From positions 1-36,549 of the forward strand of contig CAJKMA010000025.1 in the NCBI GenBank assembly GCA_905200905.1: a stretch of 36,549 nt of DNA, in the 5' to 3' direction. A model generated the notes under the pieces. It was not told the origin of the DNA and searched no databases. It was given only the letters and a program-made list of their open reading frames with translations. The stretch is from an uncultured Bacillota bacterium (lineage in GTDB: Bacteria > Bacillota > Clostridia > Lachnospirales > Lachnospiraceae). Positions 16,990-24,536 of this stretch are shown one piece after another (positions within the stretch are counted from its first letter, which is position 1; each line of letters starts with the position of its first letter). Both the position numbers and the translations under genes were made by a program.

Positions 16990-17328
16990 TCATTTAATAA
17001 AACGGTCAATCGCTTTATTCAATTCTTCTAAAGCTTCATGGTCACCGCTTTCAATGGCATCTACGATACAGTGTTCAATATGATCCTGTAAAATCACTTT
17101 TCCTGTATTATTAATGGCAGCTTTCACTGCAGACAGCTGAATGAGCACCTCACTGCAGTCCCTACCTTCTTCTACCATTCTGCGGATGGATTCCATATGG
17201 CCAATTGCACGGGAAAGCCGGTTCAGCACAGCTTTGGTATGCATATGGCTATGAGTATGTCCATGGTGATGCACGACAACCGTTCCATCCTCCAGAACAT
17301 GGGTATGCTCCTGCCCTTTTTGATCCAT
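16990..17328 (-). CDS. CsoR/RcnR/FrmR-family metal-sensing repressor with His-rich N-terminus
   Basis: A 112-residue four-helix DNA-binding protein. The DUF156 core (about 32-112) includes LNRLSRAIGHMESIRRM, Cys58 in GRDCSEVL, and His/Cys in DHIEHCIVDAI. These give the C-H-C pattern used by CsoR for Cu(I). Before it is an unusual His-rich leader (HTHVLEDGTVVVHHHGHTHSHMH, residues 9-31) with ten histidines, suggesting an additional nickel, zinc or cobalt site. No metal exporter lies in the window; the gene precedes the Mrp Fe-S carrier in an apparent operon. AGGAGG precedes the ATG. The metal is not predictable. Confidence 0.88.
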   Translation of the reverse strand: MDQKGQEHTHVLEDGTVVVHHHGHTHSHMHTKAVLNRLSRAIGHMESIRRMVEEGRDCSEVLIQLSAVKAAINNTGKVILQDHIEHCIVDAIESGDHEALEELNKAIDRFIK

Positions 17329-17398
17329 TTCTGTGTCCTCCTCTCTCGCACTTCTTCCATTATATCAAACCTCTCTGAAAAAGCAACGGAAAAAACTG

Positions 17399-17638
17399 TT
17401 AAAACCGGGAAAACGTATATTTCTGATGAATAGCTGCTGTCATAACATCAAAAACCACACTACCATCTGCCCTGTCTGTGCGTTCAATCTTCAGTTCCCC
17501 TTCATTTTTTAATTTTTCCCTTACATATTCCTCCAAGTCTGCATCCTCCGGTAACTGAATTTCCTCTATAAAAACGTCCCTCATCTGATTTCCTGGACAT
17601 AAGTTCAAAATCTCATGAATCACTTCATAATCTACCAT
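17399..17638 (-). CDS. Small conserved-looking protein of unknown function
   Basis: I do not recognise this 79-residue acidic protein. It has no signal peptide, membrane helix or cysteine motif beyond a single Cys. The predicted pattern is a helix (EVIHEILNLC), a strand (MRDVFIEEIQL), a charged helix (EEYVREKLKNEG) and two strands, which looks like a compact alpha/beta fold. The start at 17638 is chosen because GAAAGGAGA lies upstream; an ATG ten codons earlier lacks a site. It precedes the CsoR gene by about 70 bp on the same strand and diverges from xpt. Confidence 0.65.
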   Translation of the reverse strand: MVDYEVIHEILNLCPGNQMRDVFIEEIQLPEDADLEEYVREKLKNEGELKIERTDRADGSVVFDVMTAAIHQKYTFSRF

Positions 17639-17734
17639 AATATATCTCTCCTTTCTCTTGTGTTCCATATAATGTAATTATTATATCACGAAATTCCCCT
17701 TTGAAAATATTTTTCATAAAAAACAAAAAAGAAG

Positions 17735-17763
17735 TTGCCAAGTGTCGCATTATGTCATATGAT
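17735..17763 (+). promoter_or_regulatory. Promoter of xpt
   Basis: TTGCCA (17735-17740), a 17-bp spacer and TATGAT (17758-17763) give a good vegetative promoter. The leader to the ATG at 17820 would be only about 50 bases, too short for a purine riboswitch, and no such motif is visible. Confidence 0.7.
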
Positions 17764-17819
17764 GATTAGTATCAAAATTTTATCTATTTTTATTGTATAA
17801 AACCGGGAGGATACCAAAT

Positions 17820-18392
17820 ATGCAGCTTTTAAAAGAACGTATTTTAAAAGACGGAATTGTAAAACCAGGAAATATTTTAAAGGTGGACAGCTTTTTAAAT
17901 CATCAGATGGATATTCCTTTTATTAATGAAATCGGAAAAGAGTTTAAGCGTATTTACGCCGATGCACCGATTACTAAAATTCTCACTATCGAGGCATCTG
18001 GTATAGGAATCGCTTGTATTGTAGCCCAGTATTTCAATGTACCTGTTGTATTTGCAAAAAAAGCCCAGAGCTTAAATCTGGATGGAGAAATGTACAGCAC
18101 GAAAATCGAATCCTTTACACACAAAAAGGTTTACGATGTAATTCTGTCTAAAAAGTTCCTTGGACCAGAAGATCATGTATTAATCATTGACGATTTTCTG
18201 GCAAATGGATGTGCCTTAAAGGGACTGATTGAAATTGTAAAAAATTCTGGTGCCTCTTTAGAAGGTACTGGCATTGTCATTGAAAAAGGCTTCCAACATG
18301 GAGGCGATATGCTTCGTGAAGAAGGCATTCGAGTAGAATCTCTGGCTATTATTGACTCCATGACTGACGATTCCCTTACTTTCCGCGAATAA
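17820..18392 (+). CDS. xpt: Xanthine phosphoribosyltransferase
   Basis: Converts xanthine and PRPP to XMP in purine salvage. The 190 residues follow B. subtilis Xpt closely: the N-terminal KVDSFLNHQ(M)D block, TIEASGIG, VPVVFAKK, the PRPP motif VLIIDDFLANG and GIVIEKGFQ. The ATG at 17820 is chosen because GGGAGG is 9 bases upstream and the family starts here. The gene is followed on the same strand by an ECF S-component after 121 bases, whereas B. subtilis has the xanthine permease gene pbuX in that place. Confidence 0.95.
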   Translation: MQLLKERILKDGIVKPGNILKVDSFLNHQMDIPFINEIGKEFKRIYADAPITKILTIEASGIGIACIVAQYFNVPVVFAKKAQSLNLDGEMYSTKIESFTHKKVYDVILSKKFLGPEDHVLIIDDFLANGCALKGLIEIVKNSGASLEGTGIVIEKGFQHGGDMLREEGIRVESLAIIDSMTDDSLTFRE

Positions 18393-18471
18393 TATCTTCT
18401 CCTCCTAACTGGCTTGGTTCATTTTTCTGAAACTGGCTCTTTATAAAAGTCCACTTACCGTTTATAGTAAG

Positions 18472-18493
18472 AAAAACCACCAAAAAAACCACC
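18472..18493 (+). repeat. Short direct repeat in the ECF leader
   Basis: The 10-base unit AAAAACCACC occurs twice with a 12-base period just before the ribosome site AGGAGG (18498-18503). A small hairpin, CTTAC/GTAAG (18454-18458 with 18467-18471), precedes it. The significance is unknown. Confidence 0.4.
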
Positions 18494-18513
18494 AAAAAGG
18501 AGGAAGATACTTT

Positions 18514-19041
18514 ATGAAAGGAAATACCAAAAAATTGATTCTGGCAGCATTATTTGCAGCCTTGTCTTGTGTAGCTACTATGTCCATTCGCATCCCTACC
18601 CCGGGTACTGGCGGTTATATCCACCCAGGCGATGCAATTGTCATTCTTAGCGGTGTAATACTTGGACCTGTATGGGGAAGCTTGGCAGCAGGTATTGGTT
18701 CCTGTATGTCAGACCTTTTAGGAGGATACCTGATGTATGTCCCCATTACCTTTGTCATAAAAGGACTCGTTGCTTTTAGTTCTGCCTTAGCTTACGAAAA
18801 GCTGGGAAAAACACAAAAATTCCAATATATAGGTGTGGCAGCAGGCGGTATTATTGATATGATTTTCGTTGCAGGAGGCTATTTCATCTGTGAATACTTT
18901 ATGTATGGTGCAGGCGCCTTTTCCAGCATCCCAGCCAATCTCATCCAAGGTGCCAGTGGTTTGATACTCTCTCTGGTACTTTATCCACTCCTTATGACCG
19001 TCCCAGAAGTAAAACGCATGACCACGCTTCACCACTCCTAA
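18514..19041 (+). CDS. ECF transporter S-component, substrate unknown
   Basis: Membrane substrate-capture subunit of an energy-coupling factor vitamin transporter, 175 residues with about six hydrophobic segments. The first helix starts KLILAALFAALSCVAT, and the motif YIHPGDAIVILSGVILGP with the following GSLAAGIGSCMSDLLGG is typical of the broad ECF S-component family. It needs the shared EcfA/A'/T module, which is not in the window. No riboswitch (FMN, TPP, cobalamin) is visible upstream to name the substrate. Its neighbour xpt suggests, weakly, a purine-related substrate. Confidence 0.85.
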   Translation: MKGNTKKLILAALFAALSCVATMSIRIPTPGTGGYIHPGDAIVILSGVILGPVWGSLAAGIGSCMSDLLGGYLMYVPITFVIKGLVAFSSALAYEKLGKTQKFQYIGVAAGGIIDMIFVAGGYFICEYFMYGAGAFSSIPANLIQGASGLILSLVLYPLLMTVPEVKRMTTLHHS

Positions 19042-19057
19042 TGAACCTATGGACAGC

Positions 19058-19119
19058 AAACCATCCTACTATTTATGCTCAACTGGTACGCAAATTGAGC
19101 ATAAATAGTAGGATGGTTT
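19058..19119. terminator. Bidirectional terminator with a perfect 25-bp stem
   Basis: Arms 19058-19082 and 19095-19119 are exact reverse complements around a 12-base loop. TTTTT runs from 19117. It separates the convergent ECF and GNAT genes. Confidence 0.88.
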
Positions 19120-19133
19120 TTCATAACTTCTTA

Positions 19134-19580
19134 TTATTTTCTCTCTTTAATCATCTGATCATACTTCAATTCTTCGTACCCCAGTTTTCCATACAGCGCA
19201 ATCGCTCTTTGGTTACTGTGAGTAGCTTCTAAACGGAAGCGCTTTGCATCTGGATATTCTCTTTCTACCCAGGCAAAAGCCTCTGTGCCATAACCTTTTC
19301 CCCGACACTCTGGTTTAAAATACAGCTCATCCAGCCAGATAACCATTCCTCCTGCTTCATTACTCCAGGTAATCGCCAGCAGAAAATACCCAACCACTCC
19401 TGTTTCATCCTCTAACATTAAGGTTCTGGAATATTCTTTGCTACGAAGACATTCTTGAAGCGTATTCTCAAAATTCTGTTTCGGGACATCATGGTCACAG
19501 GCTGGACCTCCATAAAAATCCTTAGCCATCTCAAAAAAAACTTCTCTGTCTGTCTCTTTAATATCTCTAATTTTTAACAT
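19134..19580 (-). CDS. GNAT family N-acetyltransferase
   Basis: Acetyl-CoA dependent acetyltransferase of 148 residues. The acetyl-CoA loop is CRGKGYG (about 94-100, R-x-x-G-x-G/A type) after the strand WLDELYFKPE, and the C-terminal part has HSNQRAIALYGKLGYE. The substrate is unknown. It is the last gene of a five-gene operon, its ATG overlapping the stop of the preceding small gene by 7 bp. Confidence 0.88.
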   Translation of the reverse strand: MLKIRDIKETDREVFFEMAKDFYGGPACDHDVPKQNFENTLQECLRSKEYSRTLMLEDETGVVGYFLLAITWSNEAGGMVIWLDELYFKPECRGKGYGTEAFAWVEREYPDAKRFRLEATHSNQRAIALYGKLGYEELKYDQMIKERK

Positions 19581-19801
19581 TTTTCTTTCCTCTCTCTTTT
19601 GCGCTTACTTTCTTGTTCCATATAAGAAAACACCTGTTTCATCATTTGGCAGCTTTCTCCATAAATACAAGTACCGTAATCACAATCAATCTGATCCATC
19701 TTAAGTTCATCTATTTCATAATGAAACTCTCCCACTGCTGTACGCGCCATATCGTACGCCCTACAATAACCCTGGAAAAATTCTTCCATTATTTCACTCA
19801 T
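19574..19801 (-). CDS. Small cysteine-rich protein coupled to dinB, unknown function
   Basis: A 75-residue protein I do not recognise. A helical N-terminal half (EEFFQGYCRAYDMARTAVG) is followed by DCDYGTCIYGESC, giving C40-x4-C45-x5-C51, with further Cys at 13 and 75 and a very basic tail (KRKRERKEK). The cysteine spacing suggests a metal or Fe-S site. The gene overlaps dinB by 8 bp upstream and the GNAT gene by 7 bp downstream, so it is very probably translated, and its product may act with one of them. Confidence 0.75.
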   Translation of the reverse strand: MSEIMEEFFQGYCRAYDMARTAVGEFHYEIDELKMDQIDCDYGTCIYGESCQMMKQVFSYMEQESKRKRERKEKC

Positions 19802-21065
19802 GTTTTTTCTCCCTCAATGTCTTTAAATCCACCTGTCTTCCGTCTGGATGTCCTCCTGTCATATGCTCCACCTTCTTATTGTCCAGAAAAGATGCCCGCA
19901 TAATGGCATTTTTGCCAAACTTTTTCCGGATAGCATCCACCGCCTGGTCCATCTTTTCCATTTTTTCATAATCTGTATTGTCAAACAGGCTCATCTGTCG
20001 TCCACGTTCCTCTCTGGAAACCCGACTGGTATGAACCCCCAGATGACGAATTGGACTTCCATCCCACAGTTCATCAAACAAAATGCAGACCACCTGATAA
20101 AGCTCATCTGTAAGATTCGTAGGTGCTGACATTACCCTTTGATGGGAAACCGTCTTTAATTCAAAATTCCGAATGGAAACAGACACCACCTCTGCCTTGG
20201 TGTCATCTTTGCGAAGCCGAAAGGCCACTGTCTCACACAGAGACAACAGCACCATCTTGGCAGTCACCTCATCTGTTACATCAAAAGCAATGGTAGTACT
20301 ATTTCCGTATCCTTTATTTTCCTGAGCTGCTCCTTCCACCAACGAAGCGTCAAAACCATGAGCAAACCGCCAGATACTCTCTCCTTGCTTTTTCAAATGA
20401 TGCTTCAAAATCTCTACATCTGTATTCGCTAGTTCTCCAATGGTATGAATACCCAGCTTTTTCAAAACTCCTGTAGTGGCTTTTCCTACAAATAACAACT
20501 CTGACACTGGCAAAGGCCACATTTTCTCCTGGATTTCCTCTGGAAACAAGGTATGTACTTTATCTGGCTTCTCAAAATCTGAAGCCATCTTAGCCAAATA
20601 TTTGTTGCTGGAAATCCCTACATTGACTGTAAACCCCAGTTCCTGGCAAATCCTGTTTTTCAACTTATGTGCAAAAGCCACAGGATTTCCCAACAAATGC
20701 TCCATACCGCTCATATCCATAAAAGCCTCATCAATACTATATTGCTCCACATTTGGGCTGTATTCCCTTAAAATCTTCATAAACTGTTTGGAGTATTCCT
20801 TATACATACTATGGTGGGCTGGAACAATGGTAAGTCCCGGACACTTTCGCAAGGCATCTGTAATAGGCTCTCCAGTCCTCACCCCATAGGCTTTGGCAGA
20901 CAGAGATTTTGCCAGAATAACGCCTCTGCGCTTTGTTTTATCACCGCCTACTGCACAGGGAATCTCCCGCAAATCCACAGTTCCCTCCTGTTCTTTTAGT
21001 CGGTAAACTGCCTCCCAGGATAAAAAAGCGCTATTCACATCAATATGAAAAATTACCTTATCCAA
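19794..21065 (-). CDS. dinB: DNA polymerase IV, Y-family translesion polymerase
   Basis: Error-tolerant polymerase of 423 residues that copies past damaged bases. Catalytic residues are visible: D8 in FHIDVNSAF (F14 is the steric gate region) and the YSIDEAF motif with its Asp-Glu pair near residue 108. The thumb, palm and little-finger order is normal. RQMSLFD near residue 365 fits the beta-clamp binding consensus QxxLF. The gene lies 18 bp after selD and overlaps the next small gene by 8 bp. Confidence 0.95.
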   Translation of the reverse strand: MDKVIFHIDVNSAFLSWEAVYRLKEQEGTVDLREIPCAVGGDKTKRRGVILAKSLSAKAYGVRTGEPITDALRKCPGLTIVPAHHSMYKEYSKQFMKILREYSPNVEQYSIDEAFMDMSGMEHLLGNPVAFAHKLKNRICQELGFTVNVGISSNKYLAKMASDFEKPDKVHTLFPEEIQEKMWPLPVSELLFVGKATTGVLKKLGIHTIGELANTDVEILKHHLKKQGESIWRFAHGFDASLVEGAAQENKGYGNSTTIAFDVTDEVTAKMVLLSLCETVAFRLRKDDTKAEVVSVSIRNFELKTVSHQRVMSAPTNLTDELYQVVCILFDELWDGSPIRHLGVHTSRVSREERGRQMSLFDNTDYEKMEKMDQAVDAIRKKFGKNAIMRASFLDNKKVEHMTGGHPDGRQVDLKTLREKKHE

Positions 21066-21083
21066 CGCTGTCCGCCCCTTTCT

Positions 21084-22130
21084 CTATCGGCTGCAAACTT
21101 CAAGGAAATCTTCTCCTTTTTCCTTTACCTGTCCAACAATGGTTGCTGTGGCAAGCCCTCTGTCTTGTAAAACTTTCAGAGCCTCTCTGGCATCTGTTTC
21201 TCCCAGACATACCAGAAGTCCACCACTGGTCTGAGGATCAAAAATCAAATCCTCCATTGCTTCTGAAATGTCCTCTCCCAGCTTCACCTCATGTTTTTGA
21301 AAGTTTTTATTCCGGTAGGTTCCTTCCGGCACCAATCCCATGGCAGCATAATCCAAAGCTTCCCAAAGAACTGGAAGCTGCTTTGCCCACACTTCCAGGG
21401 TCACATTACTTGCACGGGCAATTTCTAATCCATGCCCTGCCAGGGAAAATCCTGTAACATCCGTACAGCAATGAACAGGAAAATCCGAAAACACTTCTTT
21501 TGCTGTTTTATTTAAGGCTGTCATACTATTTCTGGCTTCCTCCATAGCTCTTTTAGAAGCCATATCTGCTTTTACTGCAGTATTTACCAACCCAGTTCCC
21601 AAGGGCTTGGTTAAAATCATCAAATCCCCTGGTTTTGCACCGTAATTTTTCCAAACCTTTTCAGGGTGTACAAAACCAGTAACTGACATGCCATACTTAG
21701 GCTCTTCATCATTAATGGAGTGACCTCCTGCTAGAACTGCCCCTGCTTCCTTCACCTTAGACGCGCCTCCTGAAAGAATAGCCTCTAAGGTCTCATTTCC
21801 CAAACAATTTGGATATGCCACAATATTTAATGCAATCTTAGGCTCTCCTCCCATGGCATAAATATCACTCATGGCATTGGCCGCTGCAATCTGTCCAAAG
21901 GTATAAGGATCATCCACCATCGGAGGAAAAAAATCCAAAGTCTGAATCAACGCTAAATCCTTGTTAATCTTATACACTGCTGCATCATCAGAAGTTTCAA
22001 CTCCTACTAACAGATTTTCATCCCAAAATCTTGGCAGTTTTCCTACCACCTCTGAAAGAATCTGTGGACTTAATTTTGCCGCACAGCCTGCACTTTTAGA
22101 AAGCTGCGTAAGCCTTACTTTTTCCATCAT
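21084..22130 (-). CDS. selD: Selenide, water dikinase (selenophosphate synthase), Cys form
   Basis: Makes selenophosphate from selenide and ATP for selenocysteine, selenouridine or selenium cofactor synthesis. The 348 residues align well with E. coli SelD. Active-site residues are Cys16 and Lys19 in SAGCAAKLSP (Cys16 is encoded by TGT, not UGA, so this is not itself a selenoprotein). Other marks are ETSDDAAVYK, TLDFFPPMVDDP, AGGHSI and DPQTSGGLL. The ATG overlaps the stop of the exonuclease III gene, implying coupled translation. No selA, selB, tRNA-Sec or selU is in the window, so the fate of the selenophosphate is unknown. Confidence 0.95.
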   Translation of the reverse strand: MMEKVRLTQLSKSAGCAAKLSPQILSEVVGKLPRFWDENLLVGVETSDDAAVYKINKDLALIQTLDFFPPMVDDPYTFGQIAAANAMSDIYAMGGEPKIALNIVAYPNCLGNETLEAILSGGASKVKEAGAVLAGGHSINDEEPKYGMSVTGFVHPEKVWKNYGAKPGDLMILTKPLGTGLVNTAVKADMASKRAMEEARNSMTALNKTAKEVFSDFPVHCCTDVTGFSLAGHGLEIARASNVTLEVWAKQLPVLWEALDYAAMGLVPEGTYRNKNFQKHEVKLGEDISEAMEDLIFDPQTSGGLLVCLGETDAREALKVLQDRGLATATIVGQVKEKGEDFLEVCSR

Positions 22131-22882
22131 AATTCAATTTGTACCTCCACTGGACAATGGTCAGATCCGAAAACTTCTGTATGAATCTTTGCAGAAATCA
22201 GTTTTTCCTCCAAGTCCTTTGAAACACAAAAATAATCAATACGCCACCCTGCATTTTTTTCTCTTGCTTTAAATCGGTAAGACCACCAAGAATAAATCCC
22301 TGTCTCTTCCGGATAAAAATACCGGAAGGTATCTGTAAATCCCGCTTCCAAAAATTCTGTAAACTTTCCTCTTTCTTCATCTGTAAACCCTGCATTATGC
22401 CGGTTTGTCTTAGGATTCTTCAGGTCGATTTCCTTGTGTGCCACATTTAAATCCCCACACATTACTACTGGTTTCTTTTCATGAAGCTTTAACAAATATG
22501 CCCGAAAATCATCCTCCCACTTCATACGGTAATCCAATCTTGCCAGTTCATTCTGAGAATTCGGAGTATAAACCGTAACCATATAAAACGATTCATACTC
22601 CAAGGTAATTACCCGCCCTTCCTGGTCATGCTCCTCTATACCGATTCCATAAGTTACGGACAGCGGCTCCTTCTTAGCAAAAATAGCTGTTCCTGAATAC
22701 CCTTTTTTTACTGCATAATTCCAATAACAAAAATATCCCTCTGGTGCAAAATCAATCTGGCCTTCCTGAAGTTTTGTCTCCTGAAGGCAGAAAAAATCAG
22801 CATCTTCTTTTTCAAAATATTCTGTAAAGCCTTTCTGCACACAAGCCCGAAGTCCATTGACGTTCCATGAAATAAATTTCAT
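22127..22882 (-). CDS. xth: Exodeoxyribonuclease III, AP endonuclease
   Basis: Base-excision repair enzyme of 251 residues that cuts at abasic sites. The exonuclease-endonuclease-phosphatase fold is shown by WNVNGLRA at the N-terminus, catalytic Glu in LQETKL, GDLNVAH (Asp and Asn), the Trp-rich YSWWSYR segment and the terminal SDHCPV with catalytic Asp-His. It heads the operon with selD, dinB, a small Cys-rich gene and a GNAT gene. A TATAAT lies upstream on the minus strand at about 22923-22928, with a weak -35. Confidence 0.94.
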   Translation of the reverse strand: MKFISWNVNGLRACVQKGFTEYFEKEDADFFCLQETKLQEGQIDFAPEGYFCYWNYAVKKGYSGTAIFAKKEPLSVTYGIGIEEHDQEGRVITLEYESFYMVTVYTPNSQNELARLDYRMKWEDDFRAYLLKLHEKKPVVMCGDLNVAHKEIDLKNPKTNRHNAGFTDEERGKFTEFLEAGFTDTFRYFYPEETGIYSWWSYRFKAREKNAGWRIDYFCVSKDLEEKLISAKIHTEVFGSDHCPVEVQIEL

Positions 22883-22999
22883 TTTAATCTCCTTTTCTTG
22901 TCTATTTGCACATCTTTCCGCCTATTATACACTATTTTTTCTCCCTTGCGAAGGGAAAAAGTTGCCTGAAATCTCTTTACGAATCCTTTTCAAAGAGTA

Positions 23000-23005
23000 T
23001 ATAAT
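23000..23005 (+). promoter_or_regulatory. -10 element upstream of the purF-like gene
   Basis: A perfect TATAAT lies about 50 bases before the ATG at 23054. The -35 (near TTACGA) is weak. The small hairpin CCCTTGCGAAGGG (22943-22955) lies between this and the divergent exonuclease promoter. Confidence 0.5.
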
Positions 23006-23053
23006 GAATACGTATGACGAAATCCAACGAAATACAAGAAAAGGAGAATAAAA

Positions 23054-24472
23054 ATGGGCGGAATATTTGGAGTAACCTCTAAGTCCAGTTGTACCTTGGA
23101 CTTATTTTTCGGAACAGACTACCATTCTCATTTAGGTACAAGACGAGGGGGGATGGCCGTATACGGCTCTCAGGGTTTTCATCGTTCCATTCACAACATT
23201 GAAAACACACCCTTCCGTACAAAATTTGACGGAGACTTAGACGAACTGGAAGGCACTTCCGGTATCGGCTGTATCTCAGACAACGAACCACAGCCTCTTA
23301 TGGTTCAGTCACATCTGGGAACTTTTGCCATTACTACTGTAGGAAAAATCAACAACATGGATGAGCTGGTAGACATCTCGTACAAAAACGGCTGCACCCA
23401 TTTCCTGGAAATGAGCGGCGGCGGCATCAATCCTACGGAAATGGTGGCATCTCTTATCAACCAGCAGGCAACGATTGTAGACGGTATCCGCTATGCACAG
23501 GAACTGATTCAGGGTTCTATGACCCTGATGCTTCTCACACCGGATGGCATCTATGCAGCCAGAGACCGTATGGGACGCACCCCTCTGATCATCGGGCACA
23601 AAGAAGATGCACACTGTGCTTCTTTTGAAAGTTTTGCCTATCTGAACCTTGGTTATGAGACACTGCGGGAATTAGGACCAGGAGAAATCGTATTTATCAC
23701 GCCAGAAGGTGTACAGACACTCTCAGAACCATTAAATGAGATGAAAATCTGTTCTTTCCTCTGGGTATATTATGGATATCCTACTTCCACCTACGAAGGA
23801 ATCAATGTAGAGACCATGCGTTATGACTGCGGAAAACAACTTGCAAAACGTGATGCCATGAGAGATGATGTAAATCCTGATCTGGTAGCTGGAATTCCGG
23901 ATTCCGGAATCCCTCATGCAATCGGCTATGCAAATGCCTCAGGTATCCCATTTGCACGTCCTTTTATTAAATACACACCAACCTGGCCCCGTTCCTTCAT
24001 GCCTACCAGGCAGGAGCAGAGAAACCTGATTGCCAAAATGAAACTGATTCCAGTGGAAGCACTCATCAAGAACCGCAGCCTGCTGCTCATTGATGACTCT
24101 ATTGTCCGCGGAACACAGCTTCGGGAAACCACAGAATTCTTATACAATAGCGGAGCAAAAGAAGTACACATCCGTCCGGCATGCCCGCCTCTGATGTTCG
24201 GCTGTCCATACTTGAATTTCTCACGTTCCAAATCTGAGATGGATTTGATCACCAGACGGATCATCGCAGAAAGAGAAGGGGAGAATGTCAGCCGTGAGGT
24301 TCTGGATACTTATGCTGATCCAAACTCTCAGAATTACAAGGAAATGCTGGAGGAAATCGCAAAAAAACTGAATTTCACTACCCTGCATTACCACCGGCTG
24401 GATGACCTTCTTGCTTCCATTCCACTGGAGCCATGCAAGGTATGTACTTATTGCTTTAACGGAAAGAAATAA
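23054..24472 (+). CDS. Amidophosphoribosyltransferase (PurF) homologue with degenerate glutaminase domain
   Basis: This 472-residue protein has the full PurF layout: N-terminal class II glutaminase fold (about 1-230) and a C-terminal phosphoribosyltransferase with PRPP motif LLLIDDSIVRGTQ (343-355). True PurF makes phosphoribosylamine from PRPP and glutamine with an N-terminal cysteine. Here residue 2 is Gly (MGGIFGV), the Arg-containing HxRYxT segment reads GIGCISDNEP (70-79), and the oxyanion segment HNGNLTN reads TVGKINN (95-101). The glutaminase is therefore expected to be dead. In contrast, the four Fe-S ligands of B. subtilis PurF appear kept: C233, C384, C464 and C467 (CTYCFNGK). AAGGAG precedes the ATG, and no upstream in-frame start supplies a Cys. 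It may use free ammonia, another partner, or serve a different PRPP reaction. Confidence 0.85.
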   Translation: MGGIFGVTSKSSCTLDLFFGTDYHSHLGTRRGGMAVYGSQGFHRSIHNIENTPFRTKFDGDLDELEGTSGIGCISDNEPQPLMVQSHLGTFAITTVGKINNMDELVDISYKNGCTHFLEMSGGGINPTEMVASLINQQATIVDGIRYAQELIQGSMTLMLLTPDGIYAARDRMGRTPLIIGHKEDAHCASFESFAYLNLGYETLRELGPGEIVFITPEGVQTLSEPLNEMKICSFLWVYYGYPTSTYEGINVETMRYDCGKQLAKRDAMRDDVNPDLVAGIPDSGIPHAIGYANASGIPFARPFIKYTPTWPRSFMPTRQEQRNLIAKMKLIPVEALIKNRSLLLIDDSIVRGTQLRETTEFLYNSGAKEVHIRPACPPLMFGCPYLNFSRSKSEMDLITRRIIAEREGENVSREVLDTYADPNSQNYKEMLEEIAKKLNFTTLHYHRLDDLLASIPLEPCKVCTYCFNGKK

Positions 24473-24481
24473 TTCTTATAA

Positions 24482-24532
24482 AAAAGGCATTGGGACAGAA
24501 TCAAAATAATGATTTCTGTTCCAATGCCTTTT
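24482..24532. terminator. Bidirectional terminator between purF-like gene and yitT
   Basis: Arms 24482-24500 and 24514-24532 form a 19-bp stem with one G-U pair, bordered by A and T runs. It separates two convergent genes. Confidence 0.88.
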
Positions 24533-24536
24533 CTGT

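Noticed and set aside
17680..17819. Purine riboswitch upstream of xpt
   Set aside because: Expected because xpt is the classic target, but the predicted leader is only about 50 bases and the conserved loops and junction were not found.
22060..22130. Selenocysteine codon in selD
   Set aside because: Many SelD proteins have UGA at the active site, but here the codon is TGT (Cys16) and the frame is open throughout.
22857..23051. Plus-strand frame ending just before the purF-like gene (contains MNTYDEIQRNTRKGE)
   Set aside because: It overlaps the exonuclease start and the TATAAT element, so its 3' part is leader sequence of the purF-like gene.
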